A stretch of DNA of 64,000 nt from Notamacropus eugenii (lineage: Eukaryota > Chordata > Mammalia > Diprotodontia > Macropodidae): NCBI RefSeq assembly GCF_028372415.1, contig NC_092873.1, positions 350,921,890 through 350,985,889 of the forward strand, written 5' to 3'. This document shows, one piece after another, positions 1 to 10,512 of this stretch. The position numbers and the translations under genes are program-made. Under the pieces are notes generated by a model. The model was given only the letters and a program-made list of their open reading frames with translations, had not been told where the DNA came from and searched no databases. The number at the start of each line of letters is the position of its first letter. Position 1 is the first letter of the stretch.

Positions 1-421
1 GCCTCTTAAAAGAGTCTGCTTTTCTTATCTGTCCTTTCACCCAGAGCAATTGGATTGCGATTTCATTAGAGAACCACTCCTGGCACTTATGCTGTTGCCA
101 CAATGAAAAGTTTTGTGTACTGCAGAGGCACAAAATGTGTTACAGACAAAGGCCAGAAGAAACGTATTCCTGCACTAATTTACAGTAGCAAATTTAATTT
201 TACCAGATTTATAAAGTACTGTTACATGGGAGACGGACTAAGGACTAGAGAAACAGTCATTATACTAAGTCATTCAACATAACTTGATTTGATCAGCATA
301 TGGCCACTGAAAAGTCCAAGAGTTTGGATCAAGACAAGAGATAAAATATCTGGCTCATCTTCACCCAAAGAGGAGAAAGACTAGTAACACACAAGGAAAC
401 CCGGGATTGGTATGAACTGAC
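1..421 (-). other. KAT7: KAT7 intron 4 (partial)
   Basis: Intronic sequence downstream of the exon 4 donor. No further exon, RNA gene or recognisable repeat was seen up to the window edge. Confidence 0.8.
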
Positions 422-661
422 CTAGAGAGTTACAGCCTGGTGTTGGGCACTTCATATTGAAATTGTAGCTTTCGTGGAACCGTCGGCGCTTAGGGCGATG
501 AGACAGGTCACTGCCAGAATCCTTCATAGACATGTCCTTGGCAATACTTTCATCATGGGACACATTGGGACTGGAGATGTCTATATCAGACTCAGAAGAG
601 GGTGCATTGCCAGTAGGAGTTCGAGGTGGAGACTCATCATGATCTGCTGTGTTCTTAGTAT
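422..661 (-). CDS. KAT7: KAT7 coding exon 4 (start of C2HC zinc finger)
   Basis: A 240-nt exon with acceptor TTCCATTAG (ending at 662) and donor GTCAGT (from 421), phase 1 to phase 1. It encodes [19 protein letters not shown], a serine-rich acidic stretch, [17 protein letters not shown] and CPTPGCNSL. The two cysteines open the MYST-associated C2HC finger, whose His/Cys half must be in the next exon beyond the left edge. An Asp replaces the human Glu at the exon 3/4 junction, created by the split codon G|AT. Confidence 0.96.
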
Positions 662-3600
662 CTAATGGAAAAACAGGTAGTAAGTTTTTATAGCACAATG
701 TCAAAACTAAAACCTACATTCAGCTATGCAGATGCTGATATATCAGTACATCAACTGATTCTGTGACTTCACCCTTTGACTATTTCACAGATCATTAGGA
801 TGGAAAGGGGAAAATAAAAAAGAAACCAAAGTCATCTTTTCTGGTGAGCAGCTTTAACCAGTGGCTAAAATTTAGTTTTAGAAACTTATGCATTTTATTT
901 ATCTGGCTCCTTCCCCATCCACAAAAACCAAAGATAAGTGAAGTTGGTTAGAAGTTTTAAAAAAAAACAACCTACTGCTAGTCTACTCTCTCCTTCCAAT
1001 ATAATATGCACAAGAAAGAAGATAAATTCAATCAACTACCTTTACAAGCAGAAACCACTCAGAACAGAAGATTGGTTTATAGGGAACTTCTTGGTGGGGG
1101 GAAAACAGGGCATGGTCTGCATCAACCCAAATGTCCAACTTACTCCCAAGGCCTCCAGTTAGACAGAAAAGTCACTATCACAATGAACTGATATGCCCTA
1201 CTGCTGATGGAAAACATTCATCCATAAGTTTCAACACAGACATTCAGTGAAACTGTAATCCTCATGTGAATGGATTCTAGAAGATTGAGTTGGCACCAGT
1301 CTCCCGAGTGCACCCTATGTAAAGCCACCAAACTCCAGATGGCCAGTGAAACAACCTGATCTTCCTGAGATCTCTCAGACTGGAATAAGCTGGATGGCCA
1401 CAAAAACTCTGGAGCTCAAAACTTATCCAGAGCTAAACTGCAGGTAGGGGAAGGCAGGACACCTGGTAAATAGCCATATTCTTCACCATAGCCAATATCA
1501 TGCTATTCCCAGCTATCCATTTAAGGATAACACTTAACACTTCCTTTTCAAGGAAAAGCTCACCAGTTCCTTTGCAAATGCCCTGAGCTATATCTTTTCC
1601 TACTCACCTCGATCTGAAAAATCAACCACTTGCTCAGTTTCTGAGCCAGATGAGCGGGTCTGCCGGAGTGGGTACTTTTTGGGTGTTACAGGCGTGGGCT
1701 GCTGTTGACTACGGGTCACTCTTCTAGTAGAATAGGCTGGTTCTTCAGAGCCAAATGACTGCAAGTTACGAACTGGACTAGAATCTGGGACCATTTAAAA
1801 AAAAATCAGAGAAATCACTAAAGAAAGAAATCCCCATGATTCCTCCTAATCAAAACCAAATTAATTTGATGTAGGTTCCATTTCTTTCCACAAGTTATTA
1901 GTTGGGCCCAAATCAACAAATAAACATAGGTTGGAGGGTAGGAGAGAACTTGGAGCTAAAAATTTAAAAGATGAATGTTTAAAAATGGATAAGTAAATGA
2001 AAAGATTCAGCTCAAGCAACACCTTCAACATGTTATCTTTTCTTCCTAATTTCCCCCAATTGTCCTCCCCACCTTAAGAAATCTACCCTATTTAAAAAAA
2101 AAAAAAAAGATATATTTACATATATGGTCTCCCTCAATAGAATGAATGCTCCTCGAAAGCAAGAATTATTTAATTTTATCTTGGTATATGCAGTGCCTAA
2201 CTCAAGACTGAGGCAATAAATGCTTATTAGTTGGAAAATAAATAAACAACCACAGGCCCCAAAACATCTGGTCCCACCTCACATAAAGTGGCAGTCCACC
2301 TACATAAGTTATAATGTACAAATATTTTCTTATACCAAAGTCAACTATGCTCTTAGCCTCTTGGACATTCTTTCAAACATCATCAATCTAATGGATTTAC
2401 AGACATCAAGGGCTGTAGCTATTTAATTTTTTTCAGACAGTGTCTCACACAGCACCATAGACATGAAAGCACTTAAATCCTGATGAATAGTAAAACCTGC
2501 CCTGGAGCATTCAGAACTGGATTATCCCATGTGTCTCCAACTTGACACTAAAACCCTGAAAGTCTAAACCTGTCATGAGGAAAAACACACCCAGGATTTA
2601 AATATATTTTAAGCTTGCTAAAGAAATATGAGGTAGAAATGCCACAATTTTTTTGCAGGTCCCCAACTTTCCAAAGTAAGGGGAAAGGAAAACTGCAAAG
2701 CCCTATGTTTCAAGGAGAAAAACTATGATGTGGTCCCCAGGGGGTAAAACTAGGAAGAGGCCTTGATCTCATAGTCATTGTGCTGTTGTTGTTGTTTAAT
2801 GCCCACAGCTTCTGGTGAACTGCCAACTGCCCTGAACAAGGGCAATGGCCTCTCCAAGAACACCAGGTCATTTTATGATCCATGCATTTTGGGAACAAGT
2901 CAAATCAGAGGAGGAAGGAAATAAACTTCAGCTGGAAACAAAAACACAAAAGTGAAGTCAAGGTAGCAATTGTGAAGAGTCTTGAAACCTATTATCGTGT
3001 CTGATGAGAAGATATTTCCCATAAAGTAGCACATTCAGATTAACGAAACCAGAAGGTACTATCTTTAAACTGCTCAAATCACAATCTAGTCTCCAAACCA
3101 AAAGACCTTACTTTTGTGCTATCTGCCCCTTCCTCCCTCCTCCCCTCCCCCAAGTTAGTTCTAGGTCAAGACAAAAGGAATGGATGATCAGAGCTGACCA
3201 CAGAAAAGATACACATACTCACAATTATGTGTGTCTATTCCATTCTGTAGAAAAAGTGCCATTGCATAATAGTTCTACAAGAATATATCTATTAGGTATC
3301 CATCTTGAAGAGGGAGAAATGGTCTAAATGAGATTAAAATCACTGATGCCATGGGCAAGTCAAAAAGTCAATGTTTCCACTTTATATATTAGAACAGACA
3401 ATAGCTATAGATTGTCCCTTGACGGATAAAACTATTAGCAAAAGAATTTCCCCAAAAGTATCCCTTTTAATGACTTGATTTTTTTGAACAGTAATTTACC
3501 ACTGCATTATAGCACACTCAGTGATTCCTGTTAAGTAAAGGAAGAAGTTCCTTTGGCACTGGGCCAGCACTATCATAACCAGCTAGCCACCCATCTTCCC

Positions 3601-5953
3601 AGAGGTGGTCAGGAAAAGCAATGCTCTTTACCTTGAGAACTCTGACTCAGCCTAGCTGAGGAGCGGGTAACTCGAGCAGATCGCCGGGATGTCCCATCAC
3701 TTTCCGAACTATCTGTATGCTCAATGTCTGTAGAGAAATCGGAATCTTCGGTTCCATCAGAACTACTGCCTGCATTCCTCTGTAATATCACAGATCCAGA
3801 CATTAGCAAGGGAGCATTTATTCTTTAAATTTGCATTAATAACAGAAGTAAAACAGTATGTGATATTATAGTTACTTTAAGTATATAAAAATCAAAGCTC
3901 AGGTTATGAGCAATACTCTTATCAGCCCACAGTCAACTTCCCTGAAATTAGTATATTTCATTTAAACAATACATGGTCCTTTATTTAGTCCTAAGGTAAA
4001 TAAATTGTGATTGCAGTATCACTGACTCTGTTTTAAGAAATCCCTGGGAAGATCTGAGCAACTTTACCATCAGTTTCACATTCTGAAAATAAAAACTACC
4101 AACTTCAAAAGGCTGGATTGATGTGACCAAGAACTCACAGGGTCAGGTTTGAGAAGAGGAATTAGTGCCAGGTTCTTTCCCTTGTGCCTCTAAAAACAGC
4201 TTTTGTTTAAGTCCCAATGTTACAGTGTCATGATGGAATCTCTCACTCTCTCTAAACATCTGTCACATTTGAAAGGAAACAGACATTAACTCAAATATAT
4301 GAGAGCCCATGCTCTGTAGAAGAGCATTTCAAGGGAAAGAACGCAAGCCAAATTAAATAGGGAAATTCCTTTGCCCTCCCCATACTCTCTCCCCTTGAAG
4401 CTTCACCACATAAAGGTTAAAAGGTGCTCAAAGCACCTTTTTCACCTCCCTTAATTAGCATTTTCTAAATATCTTCATGAGCAAAAGGCTCTTCAAGATA
4501 GATTGCTATTTTACTAAGAGAACTAACACCATATTTGCCTCCACACCAGACACGCACTCACATGGATCAATGATCTCAACAATTAAATACCTAAGAAGCT
4601 ATCGATCTTTTTCCAACTTGCCACCAAATCAAAGGACACTCAAAAATTTGATGATCTATAAGGCTGACAACCACCTCAAATTTCCCTTCAAACTCTAAGA
4701 TGGTAGTATTTTTAAACTCAAATATACTTGTAAAAAATTTCGTAAAGAAAAATTGCAGAATCCATCACCTGCCTAGAATGCTTTCAGGGCAACACATCCA
4801 GAGGTTAAGTGAGGCAGTTTTGGGTCAGGAAGTACCTAATGTGTGACTTCAGTCAAATTAGTCTCTCTGGCACTCAGCTTTTCACGTGTAGAATAAAATT
4901 GGGTGGTAAAGTGCAGTGGTAAGAGTGCTGGGCCTGAAGTCAGGAAAAACTGAATTCAAATCCAGTCGCAACCTAGCTGTACGACCCTGAACAAGTCTTT
5001 CTACCTTTATCTGCCTCAGATTCCTCATCTGTCAAATGGGAATAATAGCGTCTATCTCCCAGGGTTATAGTAAGAATCCAATGAGATAGTCGTAAAGTAC
5101 TTCACAAGGCTTAAATAATTAGATAAATGCTAGCAATGATGATGATAAGGATGGTGATGGTGATGATGACCAGGACGATGAACGCGTTGAGCTAAAACTT
5201 TAACTCTACTAGTCAATTTTCCAAGAAAGAGGTAACCTGGAGTTTGGGAGTTTTGCTCCCCCACCCCCAATACTGTAATAAGCACTCCCGCCTAGGCTGC
5301 TGCCAAGAGTCTTGGCATCCACATCCTGGGGAGGGCGGGGCACTCTCCTGGGGGGCAGATTCTCACCCCAACCTAGAACCCAGTCGCTTTGTTATGTCTT
5401 CCACCTGGGAAAGGATGAAGGCTCAATAAGCCCCGCCCCCCACCAATCGCCAAAGCGGAAGAGAGGAAAGGAAGTCCTCCCAGCCAATAGGCAACCCCAC
5501 GCAGCTAATCAAGGGGCGTGGCCCCGCGAGACAGACTGCCGGAATCAACCAATCAGTGGAAGAGGAATCGCTGCCACCAGCCAGTCGGGGCCTACTAGGG
5601 CCGGACCGGCAGCCACCCCCGCACGCGGGGAGGTGACCGTTGGGCCCAGACGGGCGGCGTGGTCAGCCAATGAATGCGGCTCTCCGCATCCGAGTGACCA
5701 ATTGAAATTCAGAAAAGGCCCCCGTTCTAACCAACCAGAAAACGGGAATAGTGCAAGCCAAGGCCGAGGCCCGTATCTTGCCCGCATTTTCCTGCCGGAC
5801 TCGGGCAGAGAAAGTAGCTCCACAGCTGGACTGTGCAGTGCAGAAGGAGGGGATGCTGCCGCTACGGGGCGGGACCAGAGTTCATGCAGCGCACCAAGCT
5901 GTCCTCAAGAGCCCGCCAAGTACCCAGTTTTCTCTCACCTTCCTTCGCGGCAT
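422..5953 (-). CDS. KAT7: KAT7 (HBO1/MYST2) histone acetyltransferase, 5' coding exons 1-4, partial
   Basis: KAT7 is the MYST-family lysine acetyltransferase of the nuclear HBO1 complexes (with BRPF or JADE scaffolds, ING4/5 and MEAF6), which acetylate histone H3K14 and H4 and support transcription and replication licensing. Four exons splice in frame on the minus strand: 5939-5953, 3632-3779, 1608-1784 and 422-661 (580 nt, 193 codons plus one base). Every intron visible at both ends is GT-AG, with phases 0, 1 and 1. The product starts MPRRK, continues with a Ser/Thr-rich acidic N-terminus ([15 protein letters not shown]), basic stretches ([26 protein letters not shown]), a nuclear-localisation-like HRPKRRRF, and reaches CPTPGC, the first two cysteines of the C2HC zinc finger. 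The remaining zinc finger and the MYST acetyl-CoA domain lie beyond position 1. The order and near-identity to mammalian KAT7 make this a functional gene rather than a pseudogene. Confidence 0.97.
662..1607 (-). other. KAT7: KAT7 intron 3
   Basis: A 946-bp intron with a polypyrimidine-poor acceptor (TTTTTCCATTAG). Short ORFs here have no recognisable content. No transposon was identified. Confidence 0.85.
1608..1784 (-). CDS. KAT7: KAT7 coding exon 3
   Basis: A 177-nt exon with acceptor GTCCCAG (ending at 1785) and donor GTGAGTAG (from 1607), phase 1 to phase 1. It encodes [19 protein letters not shown] through [19 protein letters not shown] to VVDFSDR, the basic, proline- and threonine-rich part of the N-terminal region. 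The single difference from human that I recall is SEE for TEE. Confidence 0.96.
1785..3631 (-). other. KAT7: KAT7 intron 2
   Basis: A 1.85-kb intron holding an A-tract (about 2092-2108), an L2 3' end (listed separately) and otherwise unremarkable AT-rich sequence. No extra exon was seen. Confidence 0.85.
2125..2240 (+). mobile_element. L2 LINE 3' end fragment
   Basis: It resembles the conserved L2 tail: gene-end wording (GAATGCTCC..GAAAGCAAGAATTATTT), then CAGTGCCTAACTC, and AATAAATGCTTATTAGTTGG. Short and 5'-truncated, antisense to KAT7. Confidence 0.55.
3632..3779 (-). CDS. KAT7: KAT7 coding exon 2
   Basis: A 148-nt exon with acceptor TTACAG (ending at 3780) and donor GTAAAG (from 3631). 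It encodes the acidic serine-rich segment from [14 protein letters not shown] to ARLSQSSQ and ends in phase 1. This is a low-complexity N-terminal region; in human HBO1 the serine-rich N-terminus is a site of regulatory phosphorylation. One conservative change from human is visible, DIEHTD for DLEHTD. Confidence 0.96.
4903..5150 (+). mobile_element. MIR/THER1-type CORE-SINE
   Basis: tRNA-derived head (GTGGTAAGAGTGCTGGGCCT, then GAATTCAAATCCAGTC, the B-box-like part), CORE region (CCTCAGATTCCTCATCTGTC, AAATGGGAATAATAGC) and tail (GTTATAGTAAGAATCCAATG). Nearly full length. Confidence 0.8.
5443..5702 (+). promoter_or_regulatory. Cluster of five same-strand CCAAT boxes in KAT7 intron 1
   Basis: CCAAT occurs on the plus strand at 5443, 5484, 5549, 5667 and 5698, next to a GC box (CCCCGCCCCC, 5431-5440). 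NF-Y is the known CCAAT binder. The cluster is downstream of the KAT7 start codon in the gene's own direction, so it could act as an intronic enhancer or as a promoter for a divergent plus-strand transcript. Confidence 0.5.
5939..5953 (-). CDS. KAT7: KAT7 coding exon 1 (start codon, MPRRK)
   Basis: Only 15 coding bases, too short for ORF finders. On the minus strand ATG at 5953-5951 is followed by codons for P-R-R-K, then the donor GTGAGAG starting at 5938. The phase-0 junction joins exon 2, which starts R-N-A-G-S-S-S, giving the known KAT7 N-terminus. Position -3 is G, acceptable for initiation. The exon lies in the CpG island, and the 5' UTR just upstream contains five tandem CTG triplets (minus strand, about 5988-6003). 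Confidence 0.95.
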
Positions 5954-6218
5954 CACCGCCGGCTGCGGCCCGGCGGTTCCGACCCGGGCAGCAGCAGCAG
6001 CAGCGTTAGCTCCGGCGGGCTCCGTGGCGGCCTTTTTAACGGTCCCAACTCTTGAGGACGAGCCTAAGTCCCCTCCTGCCTCCCAGCGTCTTTACCCTAA
6101 TGCGCAGGCGCTTCAGCCAGCGGCGCCTTTCCCTCAACTTCCGGCTAGGAATATGTCATGTGACACTGTTGACCCAAACCGCGGCCCGCGACCGTCCCTT
6201 TGGCGGTTGAGGGCGGCT

Positions 6219-6327
6219 CCCGCCATCTTGGACTTGGGCAAAAATTCCATCAAATGGTATCAGATATGGTAGCCATCTTTGATTGGTTAGGAGAAGGTTT
6301 GCTTGGTTTGTATAGTCAGCCATCTTT
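6219..6327 (-). promoter_or_regulatory. KAT7: Three YY1-like CCATCTT motifs plus a CCAAT box upstream of KAT7
   Basis: CGCCATCTTGG (about 6221-6231), AGCCATCTTTG (6271-6281) and AGCCATCTTTG (6318-6328) match the YY1 core AAGATGGC on the KAT7 strand. An inverted CCAAT (GATTGGTTAG, 6281-6290) lies directly beside the second copy. Spacing of about 48-50 bp is regular. Confidence 0.5.
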
Positions 6328-6599
6328 GTTTGGGGAAAAAAAAAACCTTTAAACAATTTGCCGTTGAAGTTCAAGTTCCTCTCATCCTTACGGTGGGCAG
6401 AGTTTGCCCCCTGGGTTTATTAATTTAATGGAGGCAGGAAGGAAGCCCTCTTATTTCCACCCACCCCACCCCCATTCACCCTTTATTTAACCCTTTTATA
6501 ACTTGACTATAAAAAATGTGACGTTTCTAAAATAAGCTGTATTGAAAACCTATCGTTTACAAAGGAATCTAAATTTATAAGAACGAATCATTTCCTATT
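6241..6599. other. KAT7 upstream flank, no recognised element
   Basis: Leaves the CpG island into AT-rich DNA with an A-tract and a CCACCCCACCCCC run (about 6460-6473). The first part contains the YY1-like sites listed separately. Nothing else was recognised. Confidence 0.5.
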
Positions 6600-7325
6600 G
6601 ATAAATGATCAAAAGCAAATTCTCAAAGGAAGAAATCCAAGCTATCAAAATCCACATGAAACAATACTCCAAATCATTAGTACTTAGAGAAATTCAAATT
6701 AAAGCAAGCCTAAGAATCATTTCACAAAGACCGGCAAAATCGGCTATGGTGGAGGGGCTTGGGAGGAGGGGAATAAAGTACATTAATGTACTATTGGTGG
6801 AGTTGTGAATTGATGCAGCCATTCCAAAGCAAATTGAAACAATACCCCCCAAATCACTAAACTGTGCATGCAATAACACTACTGAGTCTATACCCCCAAA
6901 GACATCAAAAAGAAAAAGAAAAGAACCTATGTGCACAAAAATGTAGGGGTTTCCTTTGGAGTGCCAAAGAACTGGAAACTCAGGCAAGTGTCCATTAAAT
7001 CAGGGAAGGAAAAAACCTTATGATACAGGAGTGTAACAGATCACTACTGTATCGTATGAAATTAACAAAGGGTTAGTTTCAAAGAAACTTGATACAACTT
7101 ATACGAACTGACGCAGAATGAAGTAAGCGGACAATATAACAGCATTGTAAAGTCAGCTTTGAAAGACTTAAGAACCCTGATCAGTGCAAAGAACCAACCA
7201 GGATTCCACAGGACCAGAAGACCGTATGCTAACTGCTTCCTGACTGAAAGGTGATGAAGTCAAGATACAGAATGAGACATATATTTCTGGGCCTAGTTAG
7301 CGGAGGAATCCATTTTGTTTAACTG
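6600..7325 (+). mobile_element. L1 LINE 3' portion (ORF2 end and 3' UTR)
   Basis: It resembles the marsupial L1 ORF2 C-terminus and 3' UTR: AAATTCAAATTAAAGCAAGC, GGTGGAGTTGTGAATTGATG, an ACTGAGTCTATACCCCCAAA segment and a CAGAATGAGACATATATTTC segment. It is decayed with stops in all frames. A MIR follows directly, and what looks like the end of the same L1 resumes at about 7521-7585 (GGGAAATAAAATAATTACTTG). Confidence 0.75.
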
Positions 7326-7520
7326 TGTGTAGAGCCCTGGACCTGGAATCAGAAAAGGCCTGAGTTCAGACGCTAACTCTAGGAACCTGGGCAAATTAAC
7401 CTCTTTTTTCCTCCACTGTAAAATGGGGAATGACACTTAATTCCCAGGGTTGCTGTGAAGATCAATTGAAAAGCATCTACCTTCCTGCCTAGTGAACAGT
7501 TAGCGCATTGTAATTATGAT
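7326..7520 (+). mobile_element. MIR/THER1-type SINE nested in L1
   Basis: Head TAGAGCCCTGGACCTGGAAT, GAGTTCAGACGCTAACTCTA, then CTGTAAAATGGGGAATGACA and GGGTTGCTGTGAAGATCAA. It separates the L1 3' UTR from its terminal A-rich tail, so it postdates that L1. Confidence 0.7.
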
Positions 7521-7639
7521 ACACTTTTTCTTTCCAACAGAAGTGGGGATGGAAGGGAAATAAAATAATTACTTGTTACTTGACAAACTAAGGAATTCCT
7601 AAACAAAAGAATCCAAACTGATTCACAGTTATATCTCTC

Positions 7640-7775
7640 AATCTATAGAGATTGATTAAGCACTTCCTAGTCTCAGGCACTGTGCTAGCCACTAGGAATA
7701 CAGTGACACAAATGAAAGTCCTTGCTCTCAATGAGACATGTTCAGATGAAACTATATACAAAAAATAAGATAAAA
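7640..7775 (-). mobile_element. L2 LINE 3' end, antisense
   Basis: Contains the reverse complement of the L2 tail (ATTAAGCACTTCCTAGTCTC, AGGCACTGTGCTAGCCACTA, GTCCTTGCTCTCAATGAGA). Confidence 0.7.
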
Positions 7776-7779
7776 ATTA

Positions 7780-9848
7780 AGCAACAGCGCGATTTCCAGC
7801 TCTGTGTACAGAGCCCTGATTTGGGTGGGGTACGAGGGCTGAAATTGTACAGAAGGAAAGAAAGGCCTTAGTGTTCTGAGCCCTCTCAGCGTGTCTCACA
7901 TACCTATGGAGAAACACACAAGATGTATGAATTGTGAAGACAACCAATAGTGAAATTCAAAAAGTCTCAAAAATCTTCCTATTCATTCAACAATCAATTT
8001 TTGCGGTCATTGCCAGTTTGGGGTGGGGGAGTTAATATAATTAAAGTCAACAAGTCTGCCCTCCTAAAACCAATTACAGTCTGATAAAGGAATTAAAACA
8101 TACTTCTTCAGTACTTGGAAAGATCTGTGATTTTTCTGATGTAGGTAGCTGAGGCCACTCCAAGAGTCAGATATTTCTCACTTCTTTTCTCCCACACCCC
8201 TCTCAAAGGGAGACTTTAGTTCCTTCTAGGAGGGGAAGTAGGAGGTTGAGGCCAGTGGCTTCTCTGCTGTCCTCAGAGATTGGGGATCCCAGGCTAGAAT
8301 TACATCTATCTACTCCCTTAAATATTATTAGCCTAAGGGATATGATTAGGTTCCATCTAACTTCTGATCCCTTTGTCACTTTAGGGGAAAAGGGGAGTTC
8401 AGATTCTATATCCGAAGCTTAACCCTTTCCCACCTAACACCAATTCCACAATGAGTACCTATAGCTAATAGCAAAGAAACCTATTTATCCAAGGCAACAT
8501 CAAAATAGGAATCAGAGAAGGTATATATACACATAAGAGAATATATGCCAGAAAATACGGAATTAAAGGAGAGTGAAGTAACTCAGTTCAACCAATAGAG
8601 AGGGTCCTGAATCTCAGCAAAGGGGAAACTCCCCAGTCTCTAGAGTAGCAAGCCAGAGACAGTGACATGATGGAGACTGCCAGTTCCTCTCATGTCTTCC
8701 TAGAATCTTTTCCTTTGGCAACATGAAGTAGGATTGGCCTCTTCCATCTTCCTTCTCAAAGTAGAAAGCCAAGAATGCCCTAAGCAATTTGATATTTAAA
8801 GAGTGCAGAACAGAGAATGGCCATGAAAAGTGTTGAAGGGGAACAGCAGAGAACTGAAGCTCTCTCTGTCTTTTGACAGCTCCAGCCCACCCCCAAGTAG
8901 AGCTGGACAGTCATCTCCACCAATAATGAGAGTGTCTCATACTAAATGACTTTGTCAGGAATTACAATTATATGACCAACAACTTAGATACTGCGGTAGG
9001 CCCTGAAATTTAAAAGCAAAGATTTGAACAGTGCTTTCTTTCCAGGAGTTTACTATTTATTGATTCCCATACACATACAAACAAATACAAAGTATATATG
9101 AGGCAAATTCAAAGCAATGGGGCTGGAAGGGACCCTAATGGCTGGGGAGGTCTGAAAAGGCCACTTAAGGCCAGGGTGGAAGGGAGATAGGCAGTGTAAG
9201 AGGAAGGAGACCTGCTTCTGTAATCTGAACCTTTCTAGCTTTGATGGAACCAGTTTATCTTCCATTGGTCTGGCTATCAAGAATTCGGTGGTCATTTCCA
9301 TGAGGCTTGGAAGGAGAATTTAGTAGAGGATAAGAGAGACAGAGAAAGAGAGAGAGACATACAAATGGTACCAGATAAAAGGTAAAAAATAAATTTGTTT
9401 TATTTGTAGTTGCATGGGGTAGGATTTTCTGTGTGTTACAAGATGATTTCAACTCTAAATCCTATTAGACCATAATCTGGCTAGTGAATTGGGAAAGTGG
9501 AGAGGAAATTACTTTTGAGCTGATTTTTATGGATTTTCAAATGAGATTTCTTTAAATCAAATCTCACATATAGTTCTAAGTTTATAATGTATCATGGCTT
9601 TTACAAATCTTGGGTATATGTTAGCTATTATATTTTTTTCTTATTTCTCTTTCTAGACTATTCTGTGATCAGTTTCTAAGTAGTCTACCCTATACTTTAT
9701 CCCTTCTCCAATGTATCCTTCAAACTGATGAGGTAGGAAAGAGTGCTTGAGGCAGATGGAGCAAGCAGGATGCAAAATGTAAGATGAGGTAAGATGCAGG
9801 ATGTGACTGTTGAGGTCAGGGAACCATAAGGTTGAGGTTTGGGGTGCT
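7780..9848. other. 2.1 kb without a recognised gene or confident repeat
   Basis: Short ORFs only. The stretch at about 8150-8950 has AG/CT-rich composition and might be a decayed LTR, but I cannot name it. A possible antisense L2 scrap is near 9050-9200. Confidence 0.4.
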
Positions 9849-10512
9849 TGTGATCCCAAAATACCGATACCCCCGTCCTACTGGAATGAATTCAACCCAA
9901 GCCTTCTTTCAGCCAAAGTAAAACAAAGTTTATTAAAGACTCGCCATATTTCGTTGACTCTTAAGACTCACCATTTGTGATGCTTGTATTTACAAGCAGG
10001 CCAGATAGAATCTGAACTAGATTGAATCTAAACTAGATATAACCTAAACTAGATAGAACCTGAGGTAGATAGAATCTGAGCCCCTTCAAGGAGGCAAATG
10101 AGATTTTATTATATACAGAAAGACTGTAGGAGGGATCTGGGGGGGAAGGGGGGTCTAGTAGATGGGAGGAAGGGTTTAGGGAGCGTCTTGAGGAGGAGTC
10201 CAAGGAGGATCTTAATGGGATTGTCAACTGATCAAGGGTGGGAAACTGCTGGAGGCAATCAGGGAGGTATCAGACAATGGAGGGCTTGGGTGGGAAGCTG
10301 GTGAGGCAATCCAGAGCTAACAGATAATAGAGGGCTTGGCTAGATTAAGGGAAGCAGATTTGGGTATAAAAAACCAGATTAAGTGGGAAGGTTCTAGGGA
10401 GAGTTCCAGGAGGTCCCCAGAATCTGTACCCCATCATGACCAGCCAGAAAAGTGATCAAAGAAGACTGTGCATTGAAGCCCCTCACCGTGGACTTATGTT
10501 TGTGCTTTCACA
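9849..10512 (-). mobile_element. Probable solitary LTR of an endogenous retrovirus, minus strand
   Basis: The block starts TGTGATCCC and ends TTTCACA (TG...CA). Read on the minus strand it has a TATA-like TATATAATAAAA, a polyadenylation signal AATAAACTTTG about 85 bp before the end, and a pyrimidine-rich middle, as in an LTR. No internal retroviral genes adjoin it. The flanks are not an obvious duplication: GGGGTGCTT (9841-9849) and AAGCACCCC (10513-10521) are exact reverse complements, which would instead fit terminal inverted repeats. Confidence 0.5.
10003..10080. repeat. Short tandem array (about 16-19 bp units) inside the putative LTR
   Basis: Five imperfect copies of a unit like AGATAGAATCTGAACT / AGATATAACCTAAACT follow one another. 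A degenerate minisatellite, probably grown within the LTR. Confidence 0.6.

Larger units (their letters stand above)
3780..5938 (-). other. KAT7: KAT7 intron 1
   Basis: A 2.16-kb first intron. Its 5' part (about 5430-5938) belongs to the CpG island and has five CCAAT boxes. Its middle holds a MIR-type SINE followed by a (GATGAT)n-like purine run near 5137-5172. The rest, about 3780-4900, shows no recognised repeat. Confidence 0.85.
5420..6240. promoter_or_regulatory. KAT7: CpG island / KAT7 promoter region
   Basis: A GC- and CpG-rich block covering KAT7 exon 1, 5' UTR and the start of intron 1. In the upstream (higher-coordinate) part I see a TGCGCAGGCGC NRF1-like site (about 6101-6111), ACTTCCGGCT (ETS-like, about 6138-6147), GTCATGTGAC (CLEAR/USF-type E-box, 6155-6164), and YY1-like CCATCTT sites from 6222 outwards. 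Typical of a TATA-less housekeeping promoter. The exact start site cannot be read from sequence. Confidence 0.85.

Noticed and set aside
4903..5150. tRNA-like A/B-box sequence (also in the other MIR/WSINE copies)
   Set aside because: Part of tRNA-derived SINE heads, not a tRNA gene: no cloverleaf with intact anticodon stem could be traced.
5312..6055. 247-codon plus-strand ORF across the KAT7 CpG island, and the overlapping 173-codon ORF (5751-6272)
   Set aside because: Antisense to KAT7 exon 1 and promoter. GC-rich composition removes stops. No domain, and KAT7 exon 1 is better supported.
9849..10512. Complete endogenous retrovirus
   Set aside because: Only an LTR-like block is present. 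No gag, pol or env signature adjoins it.
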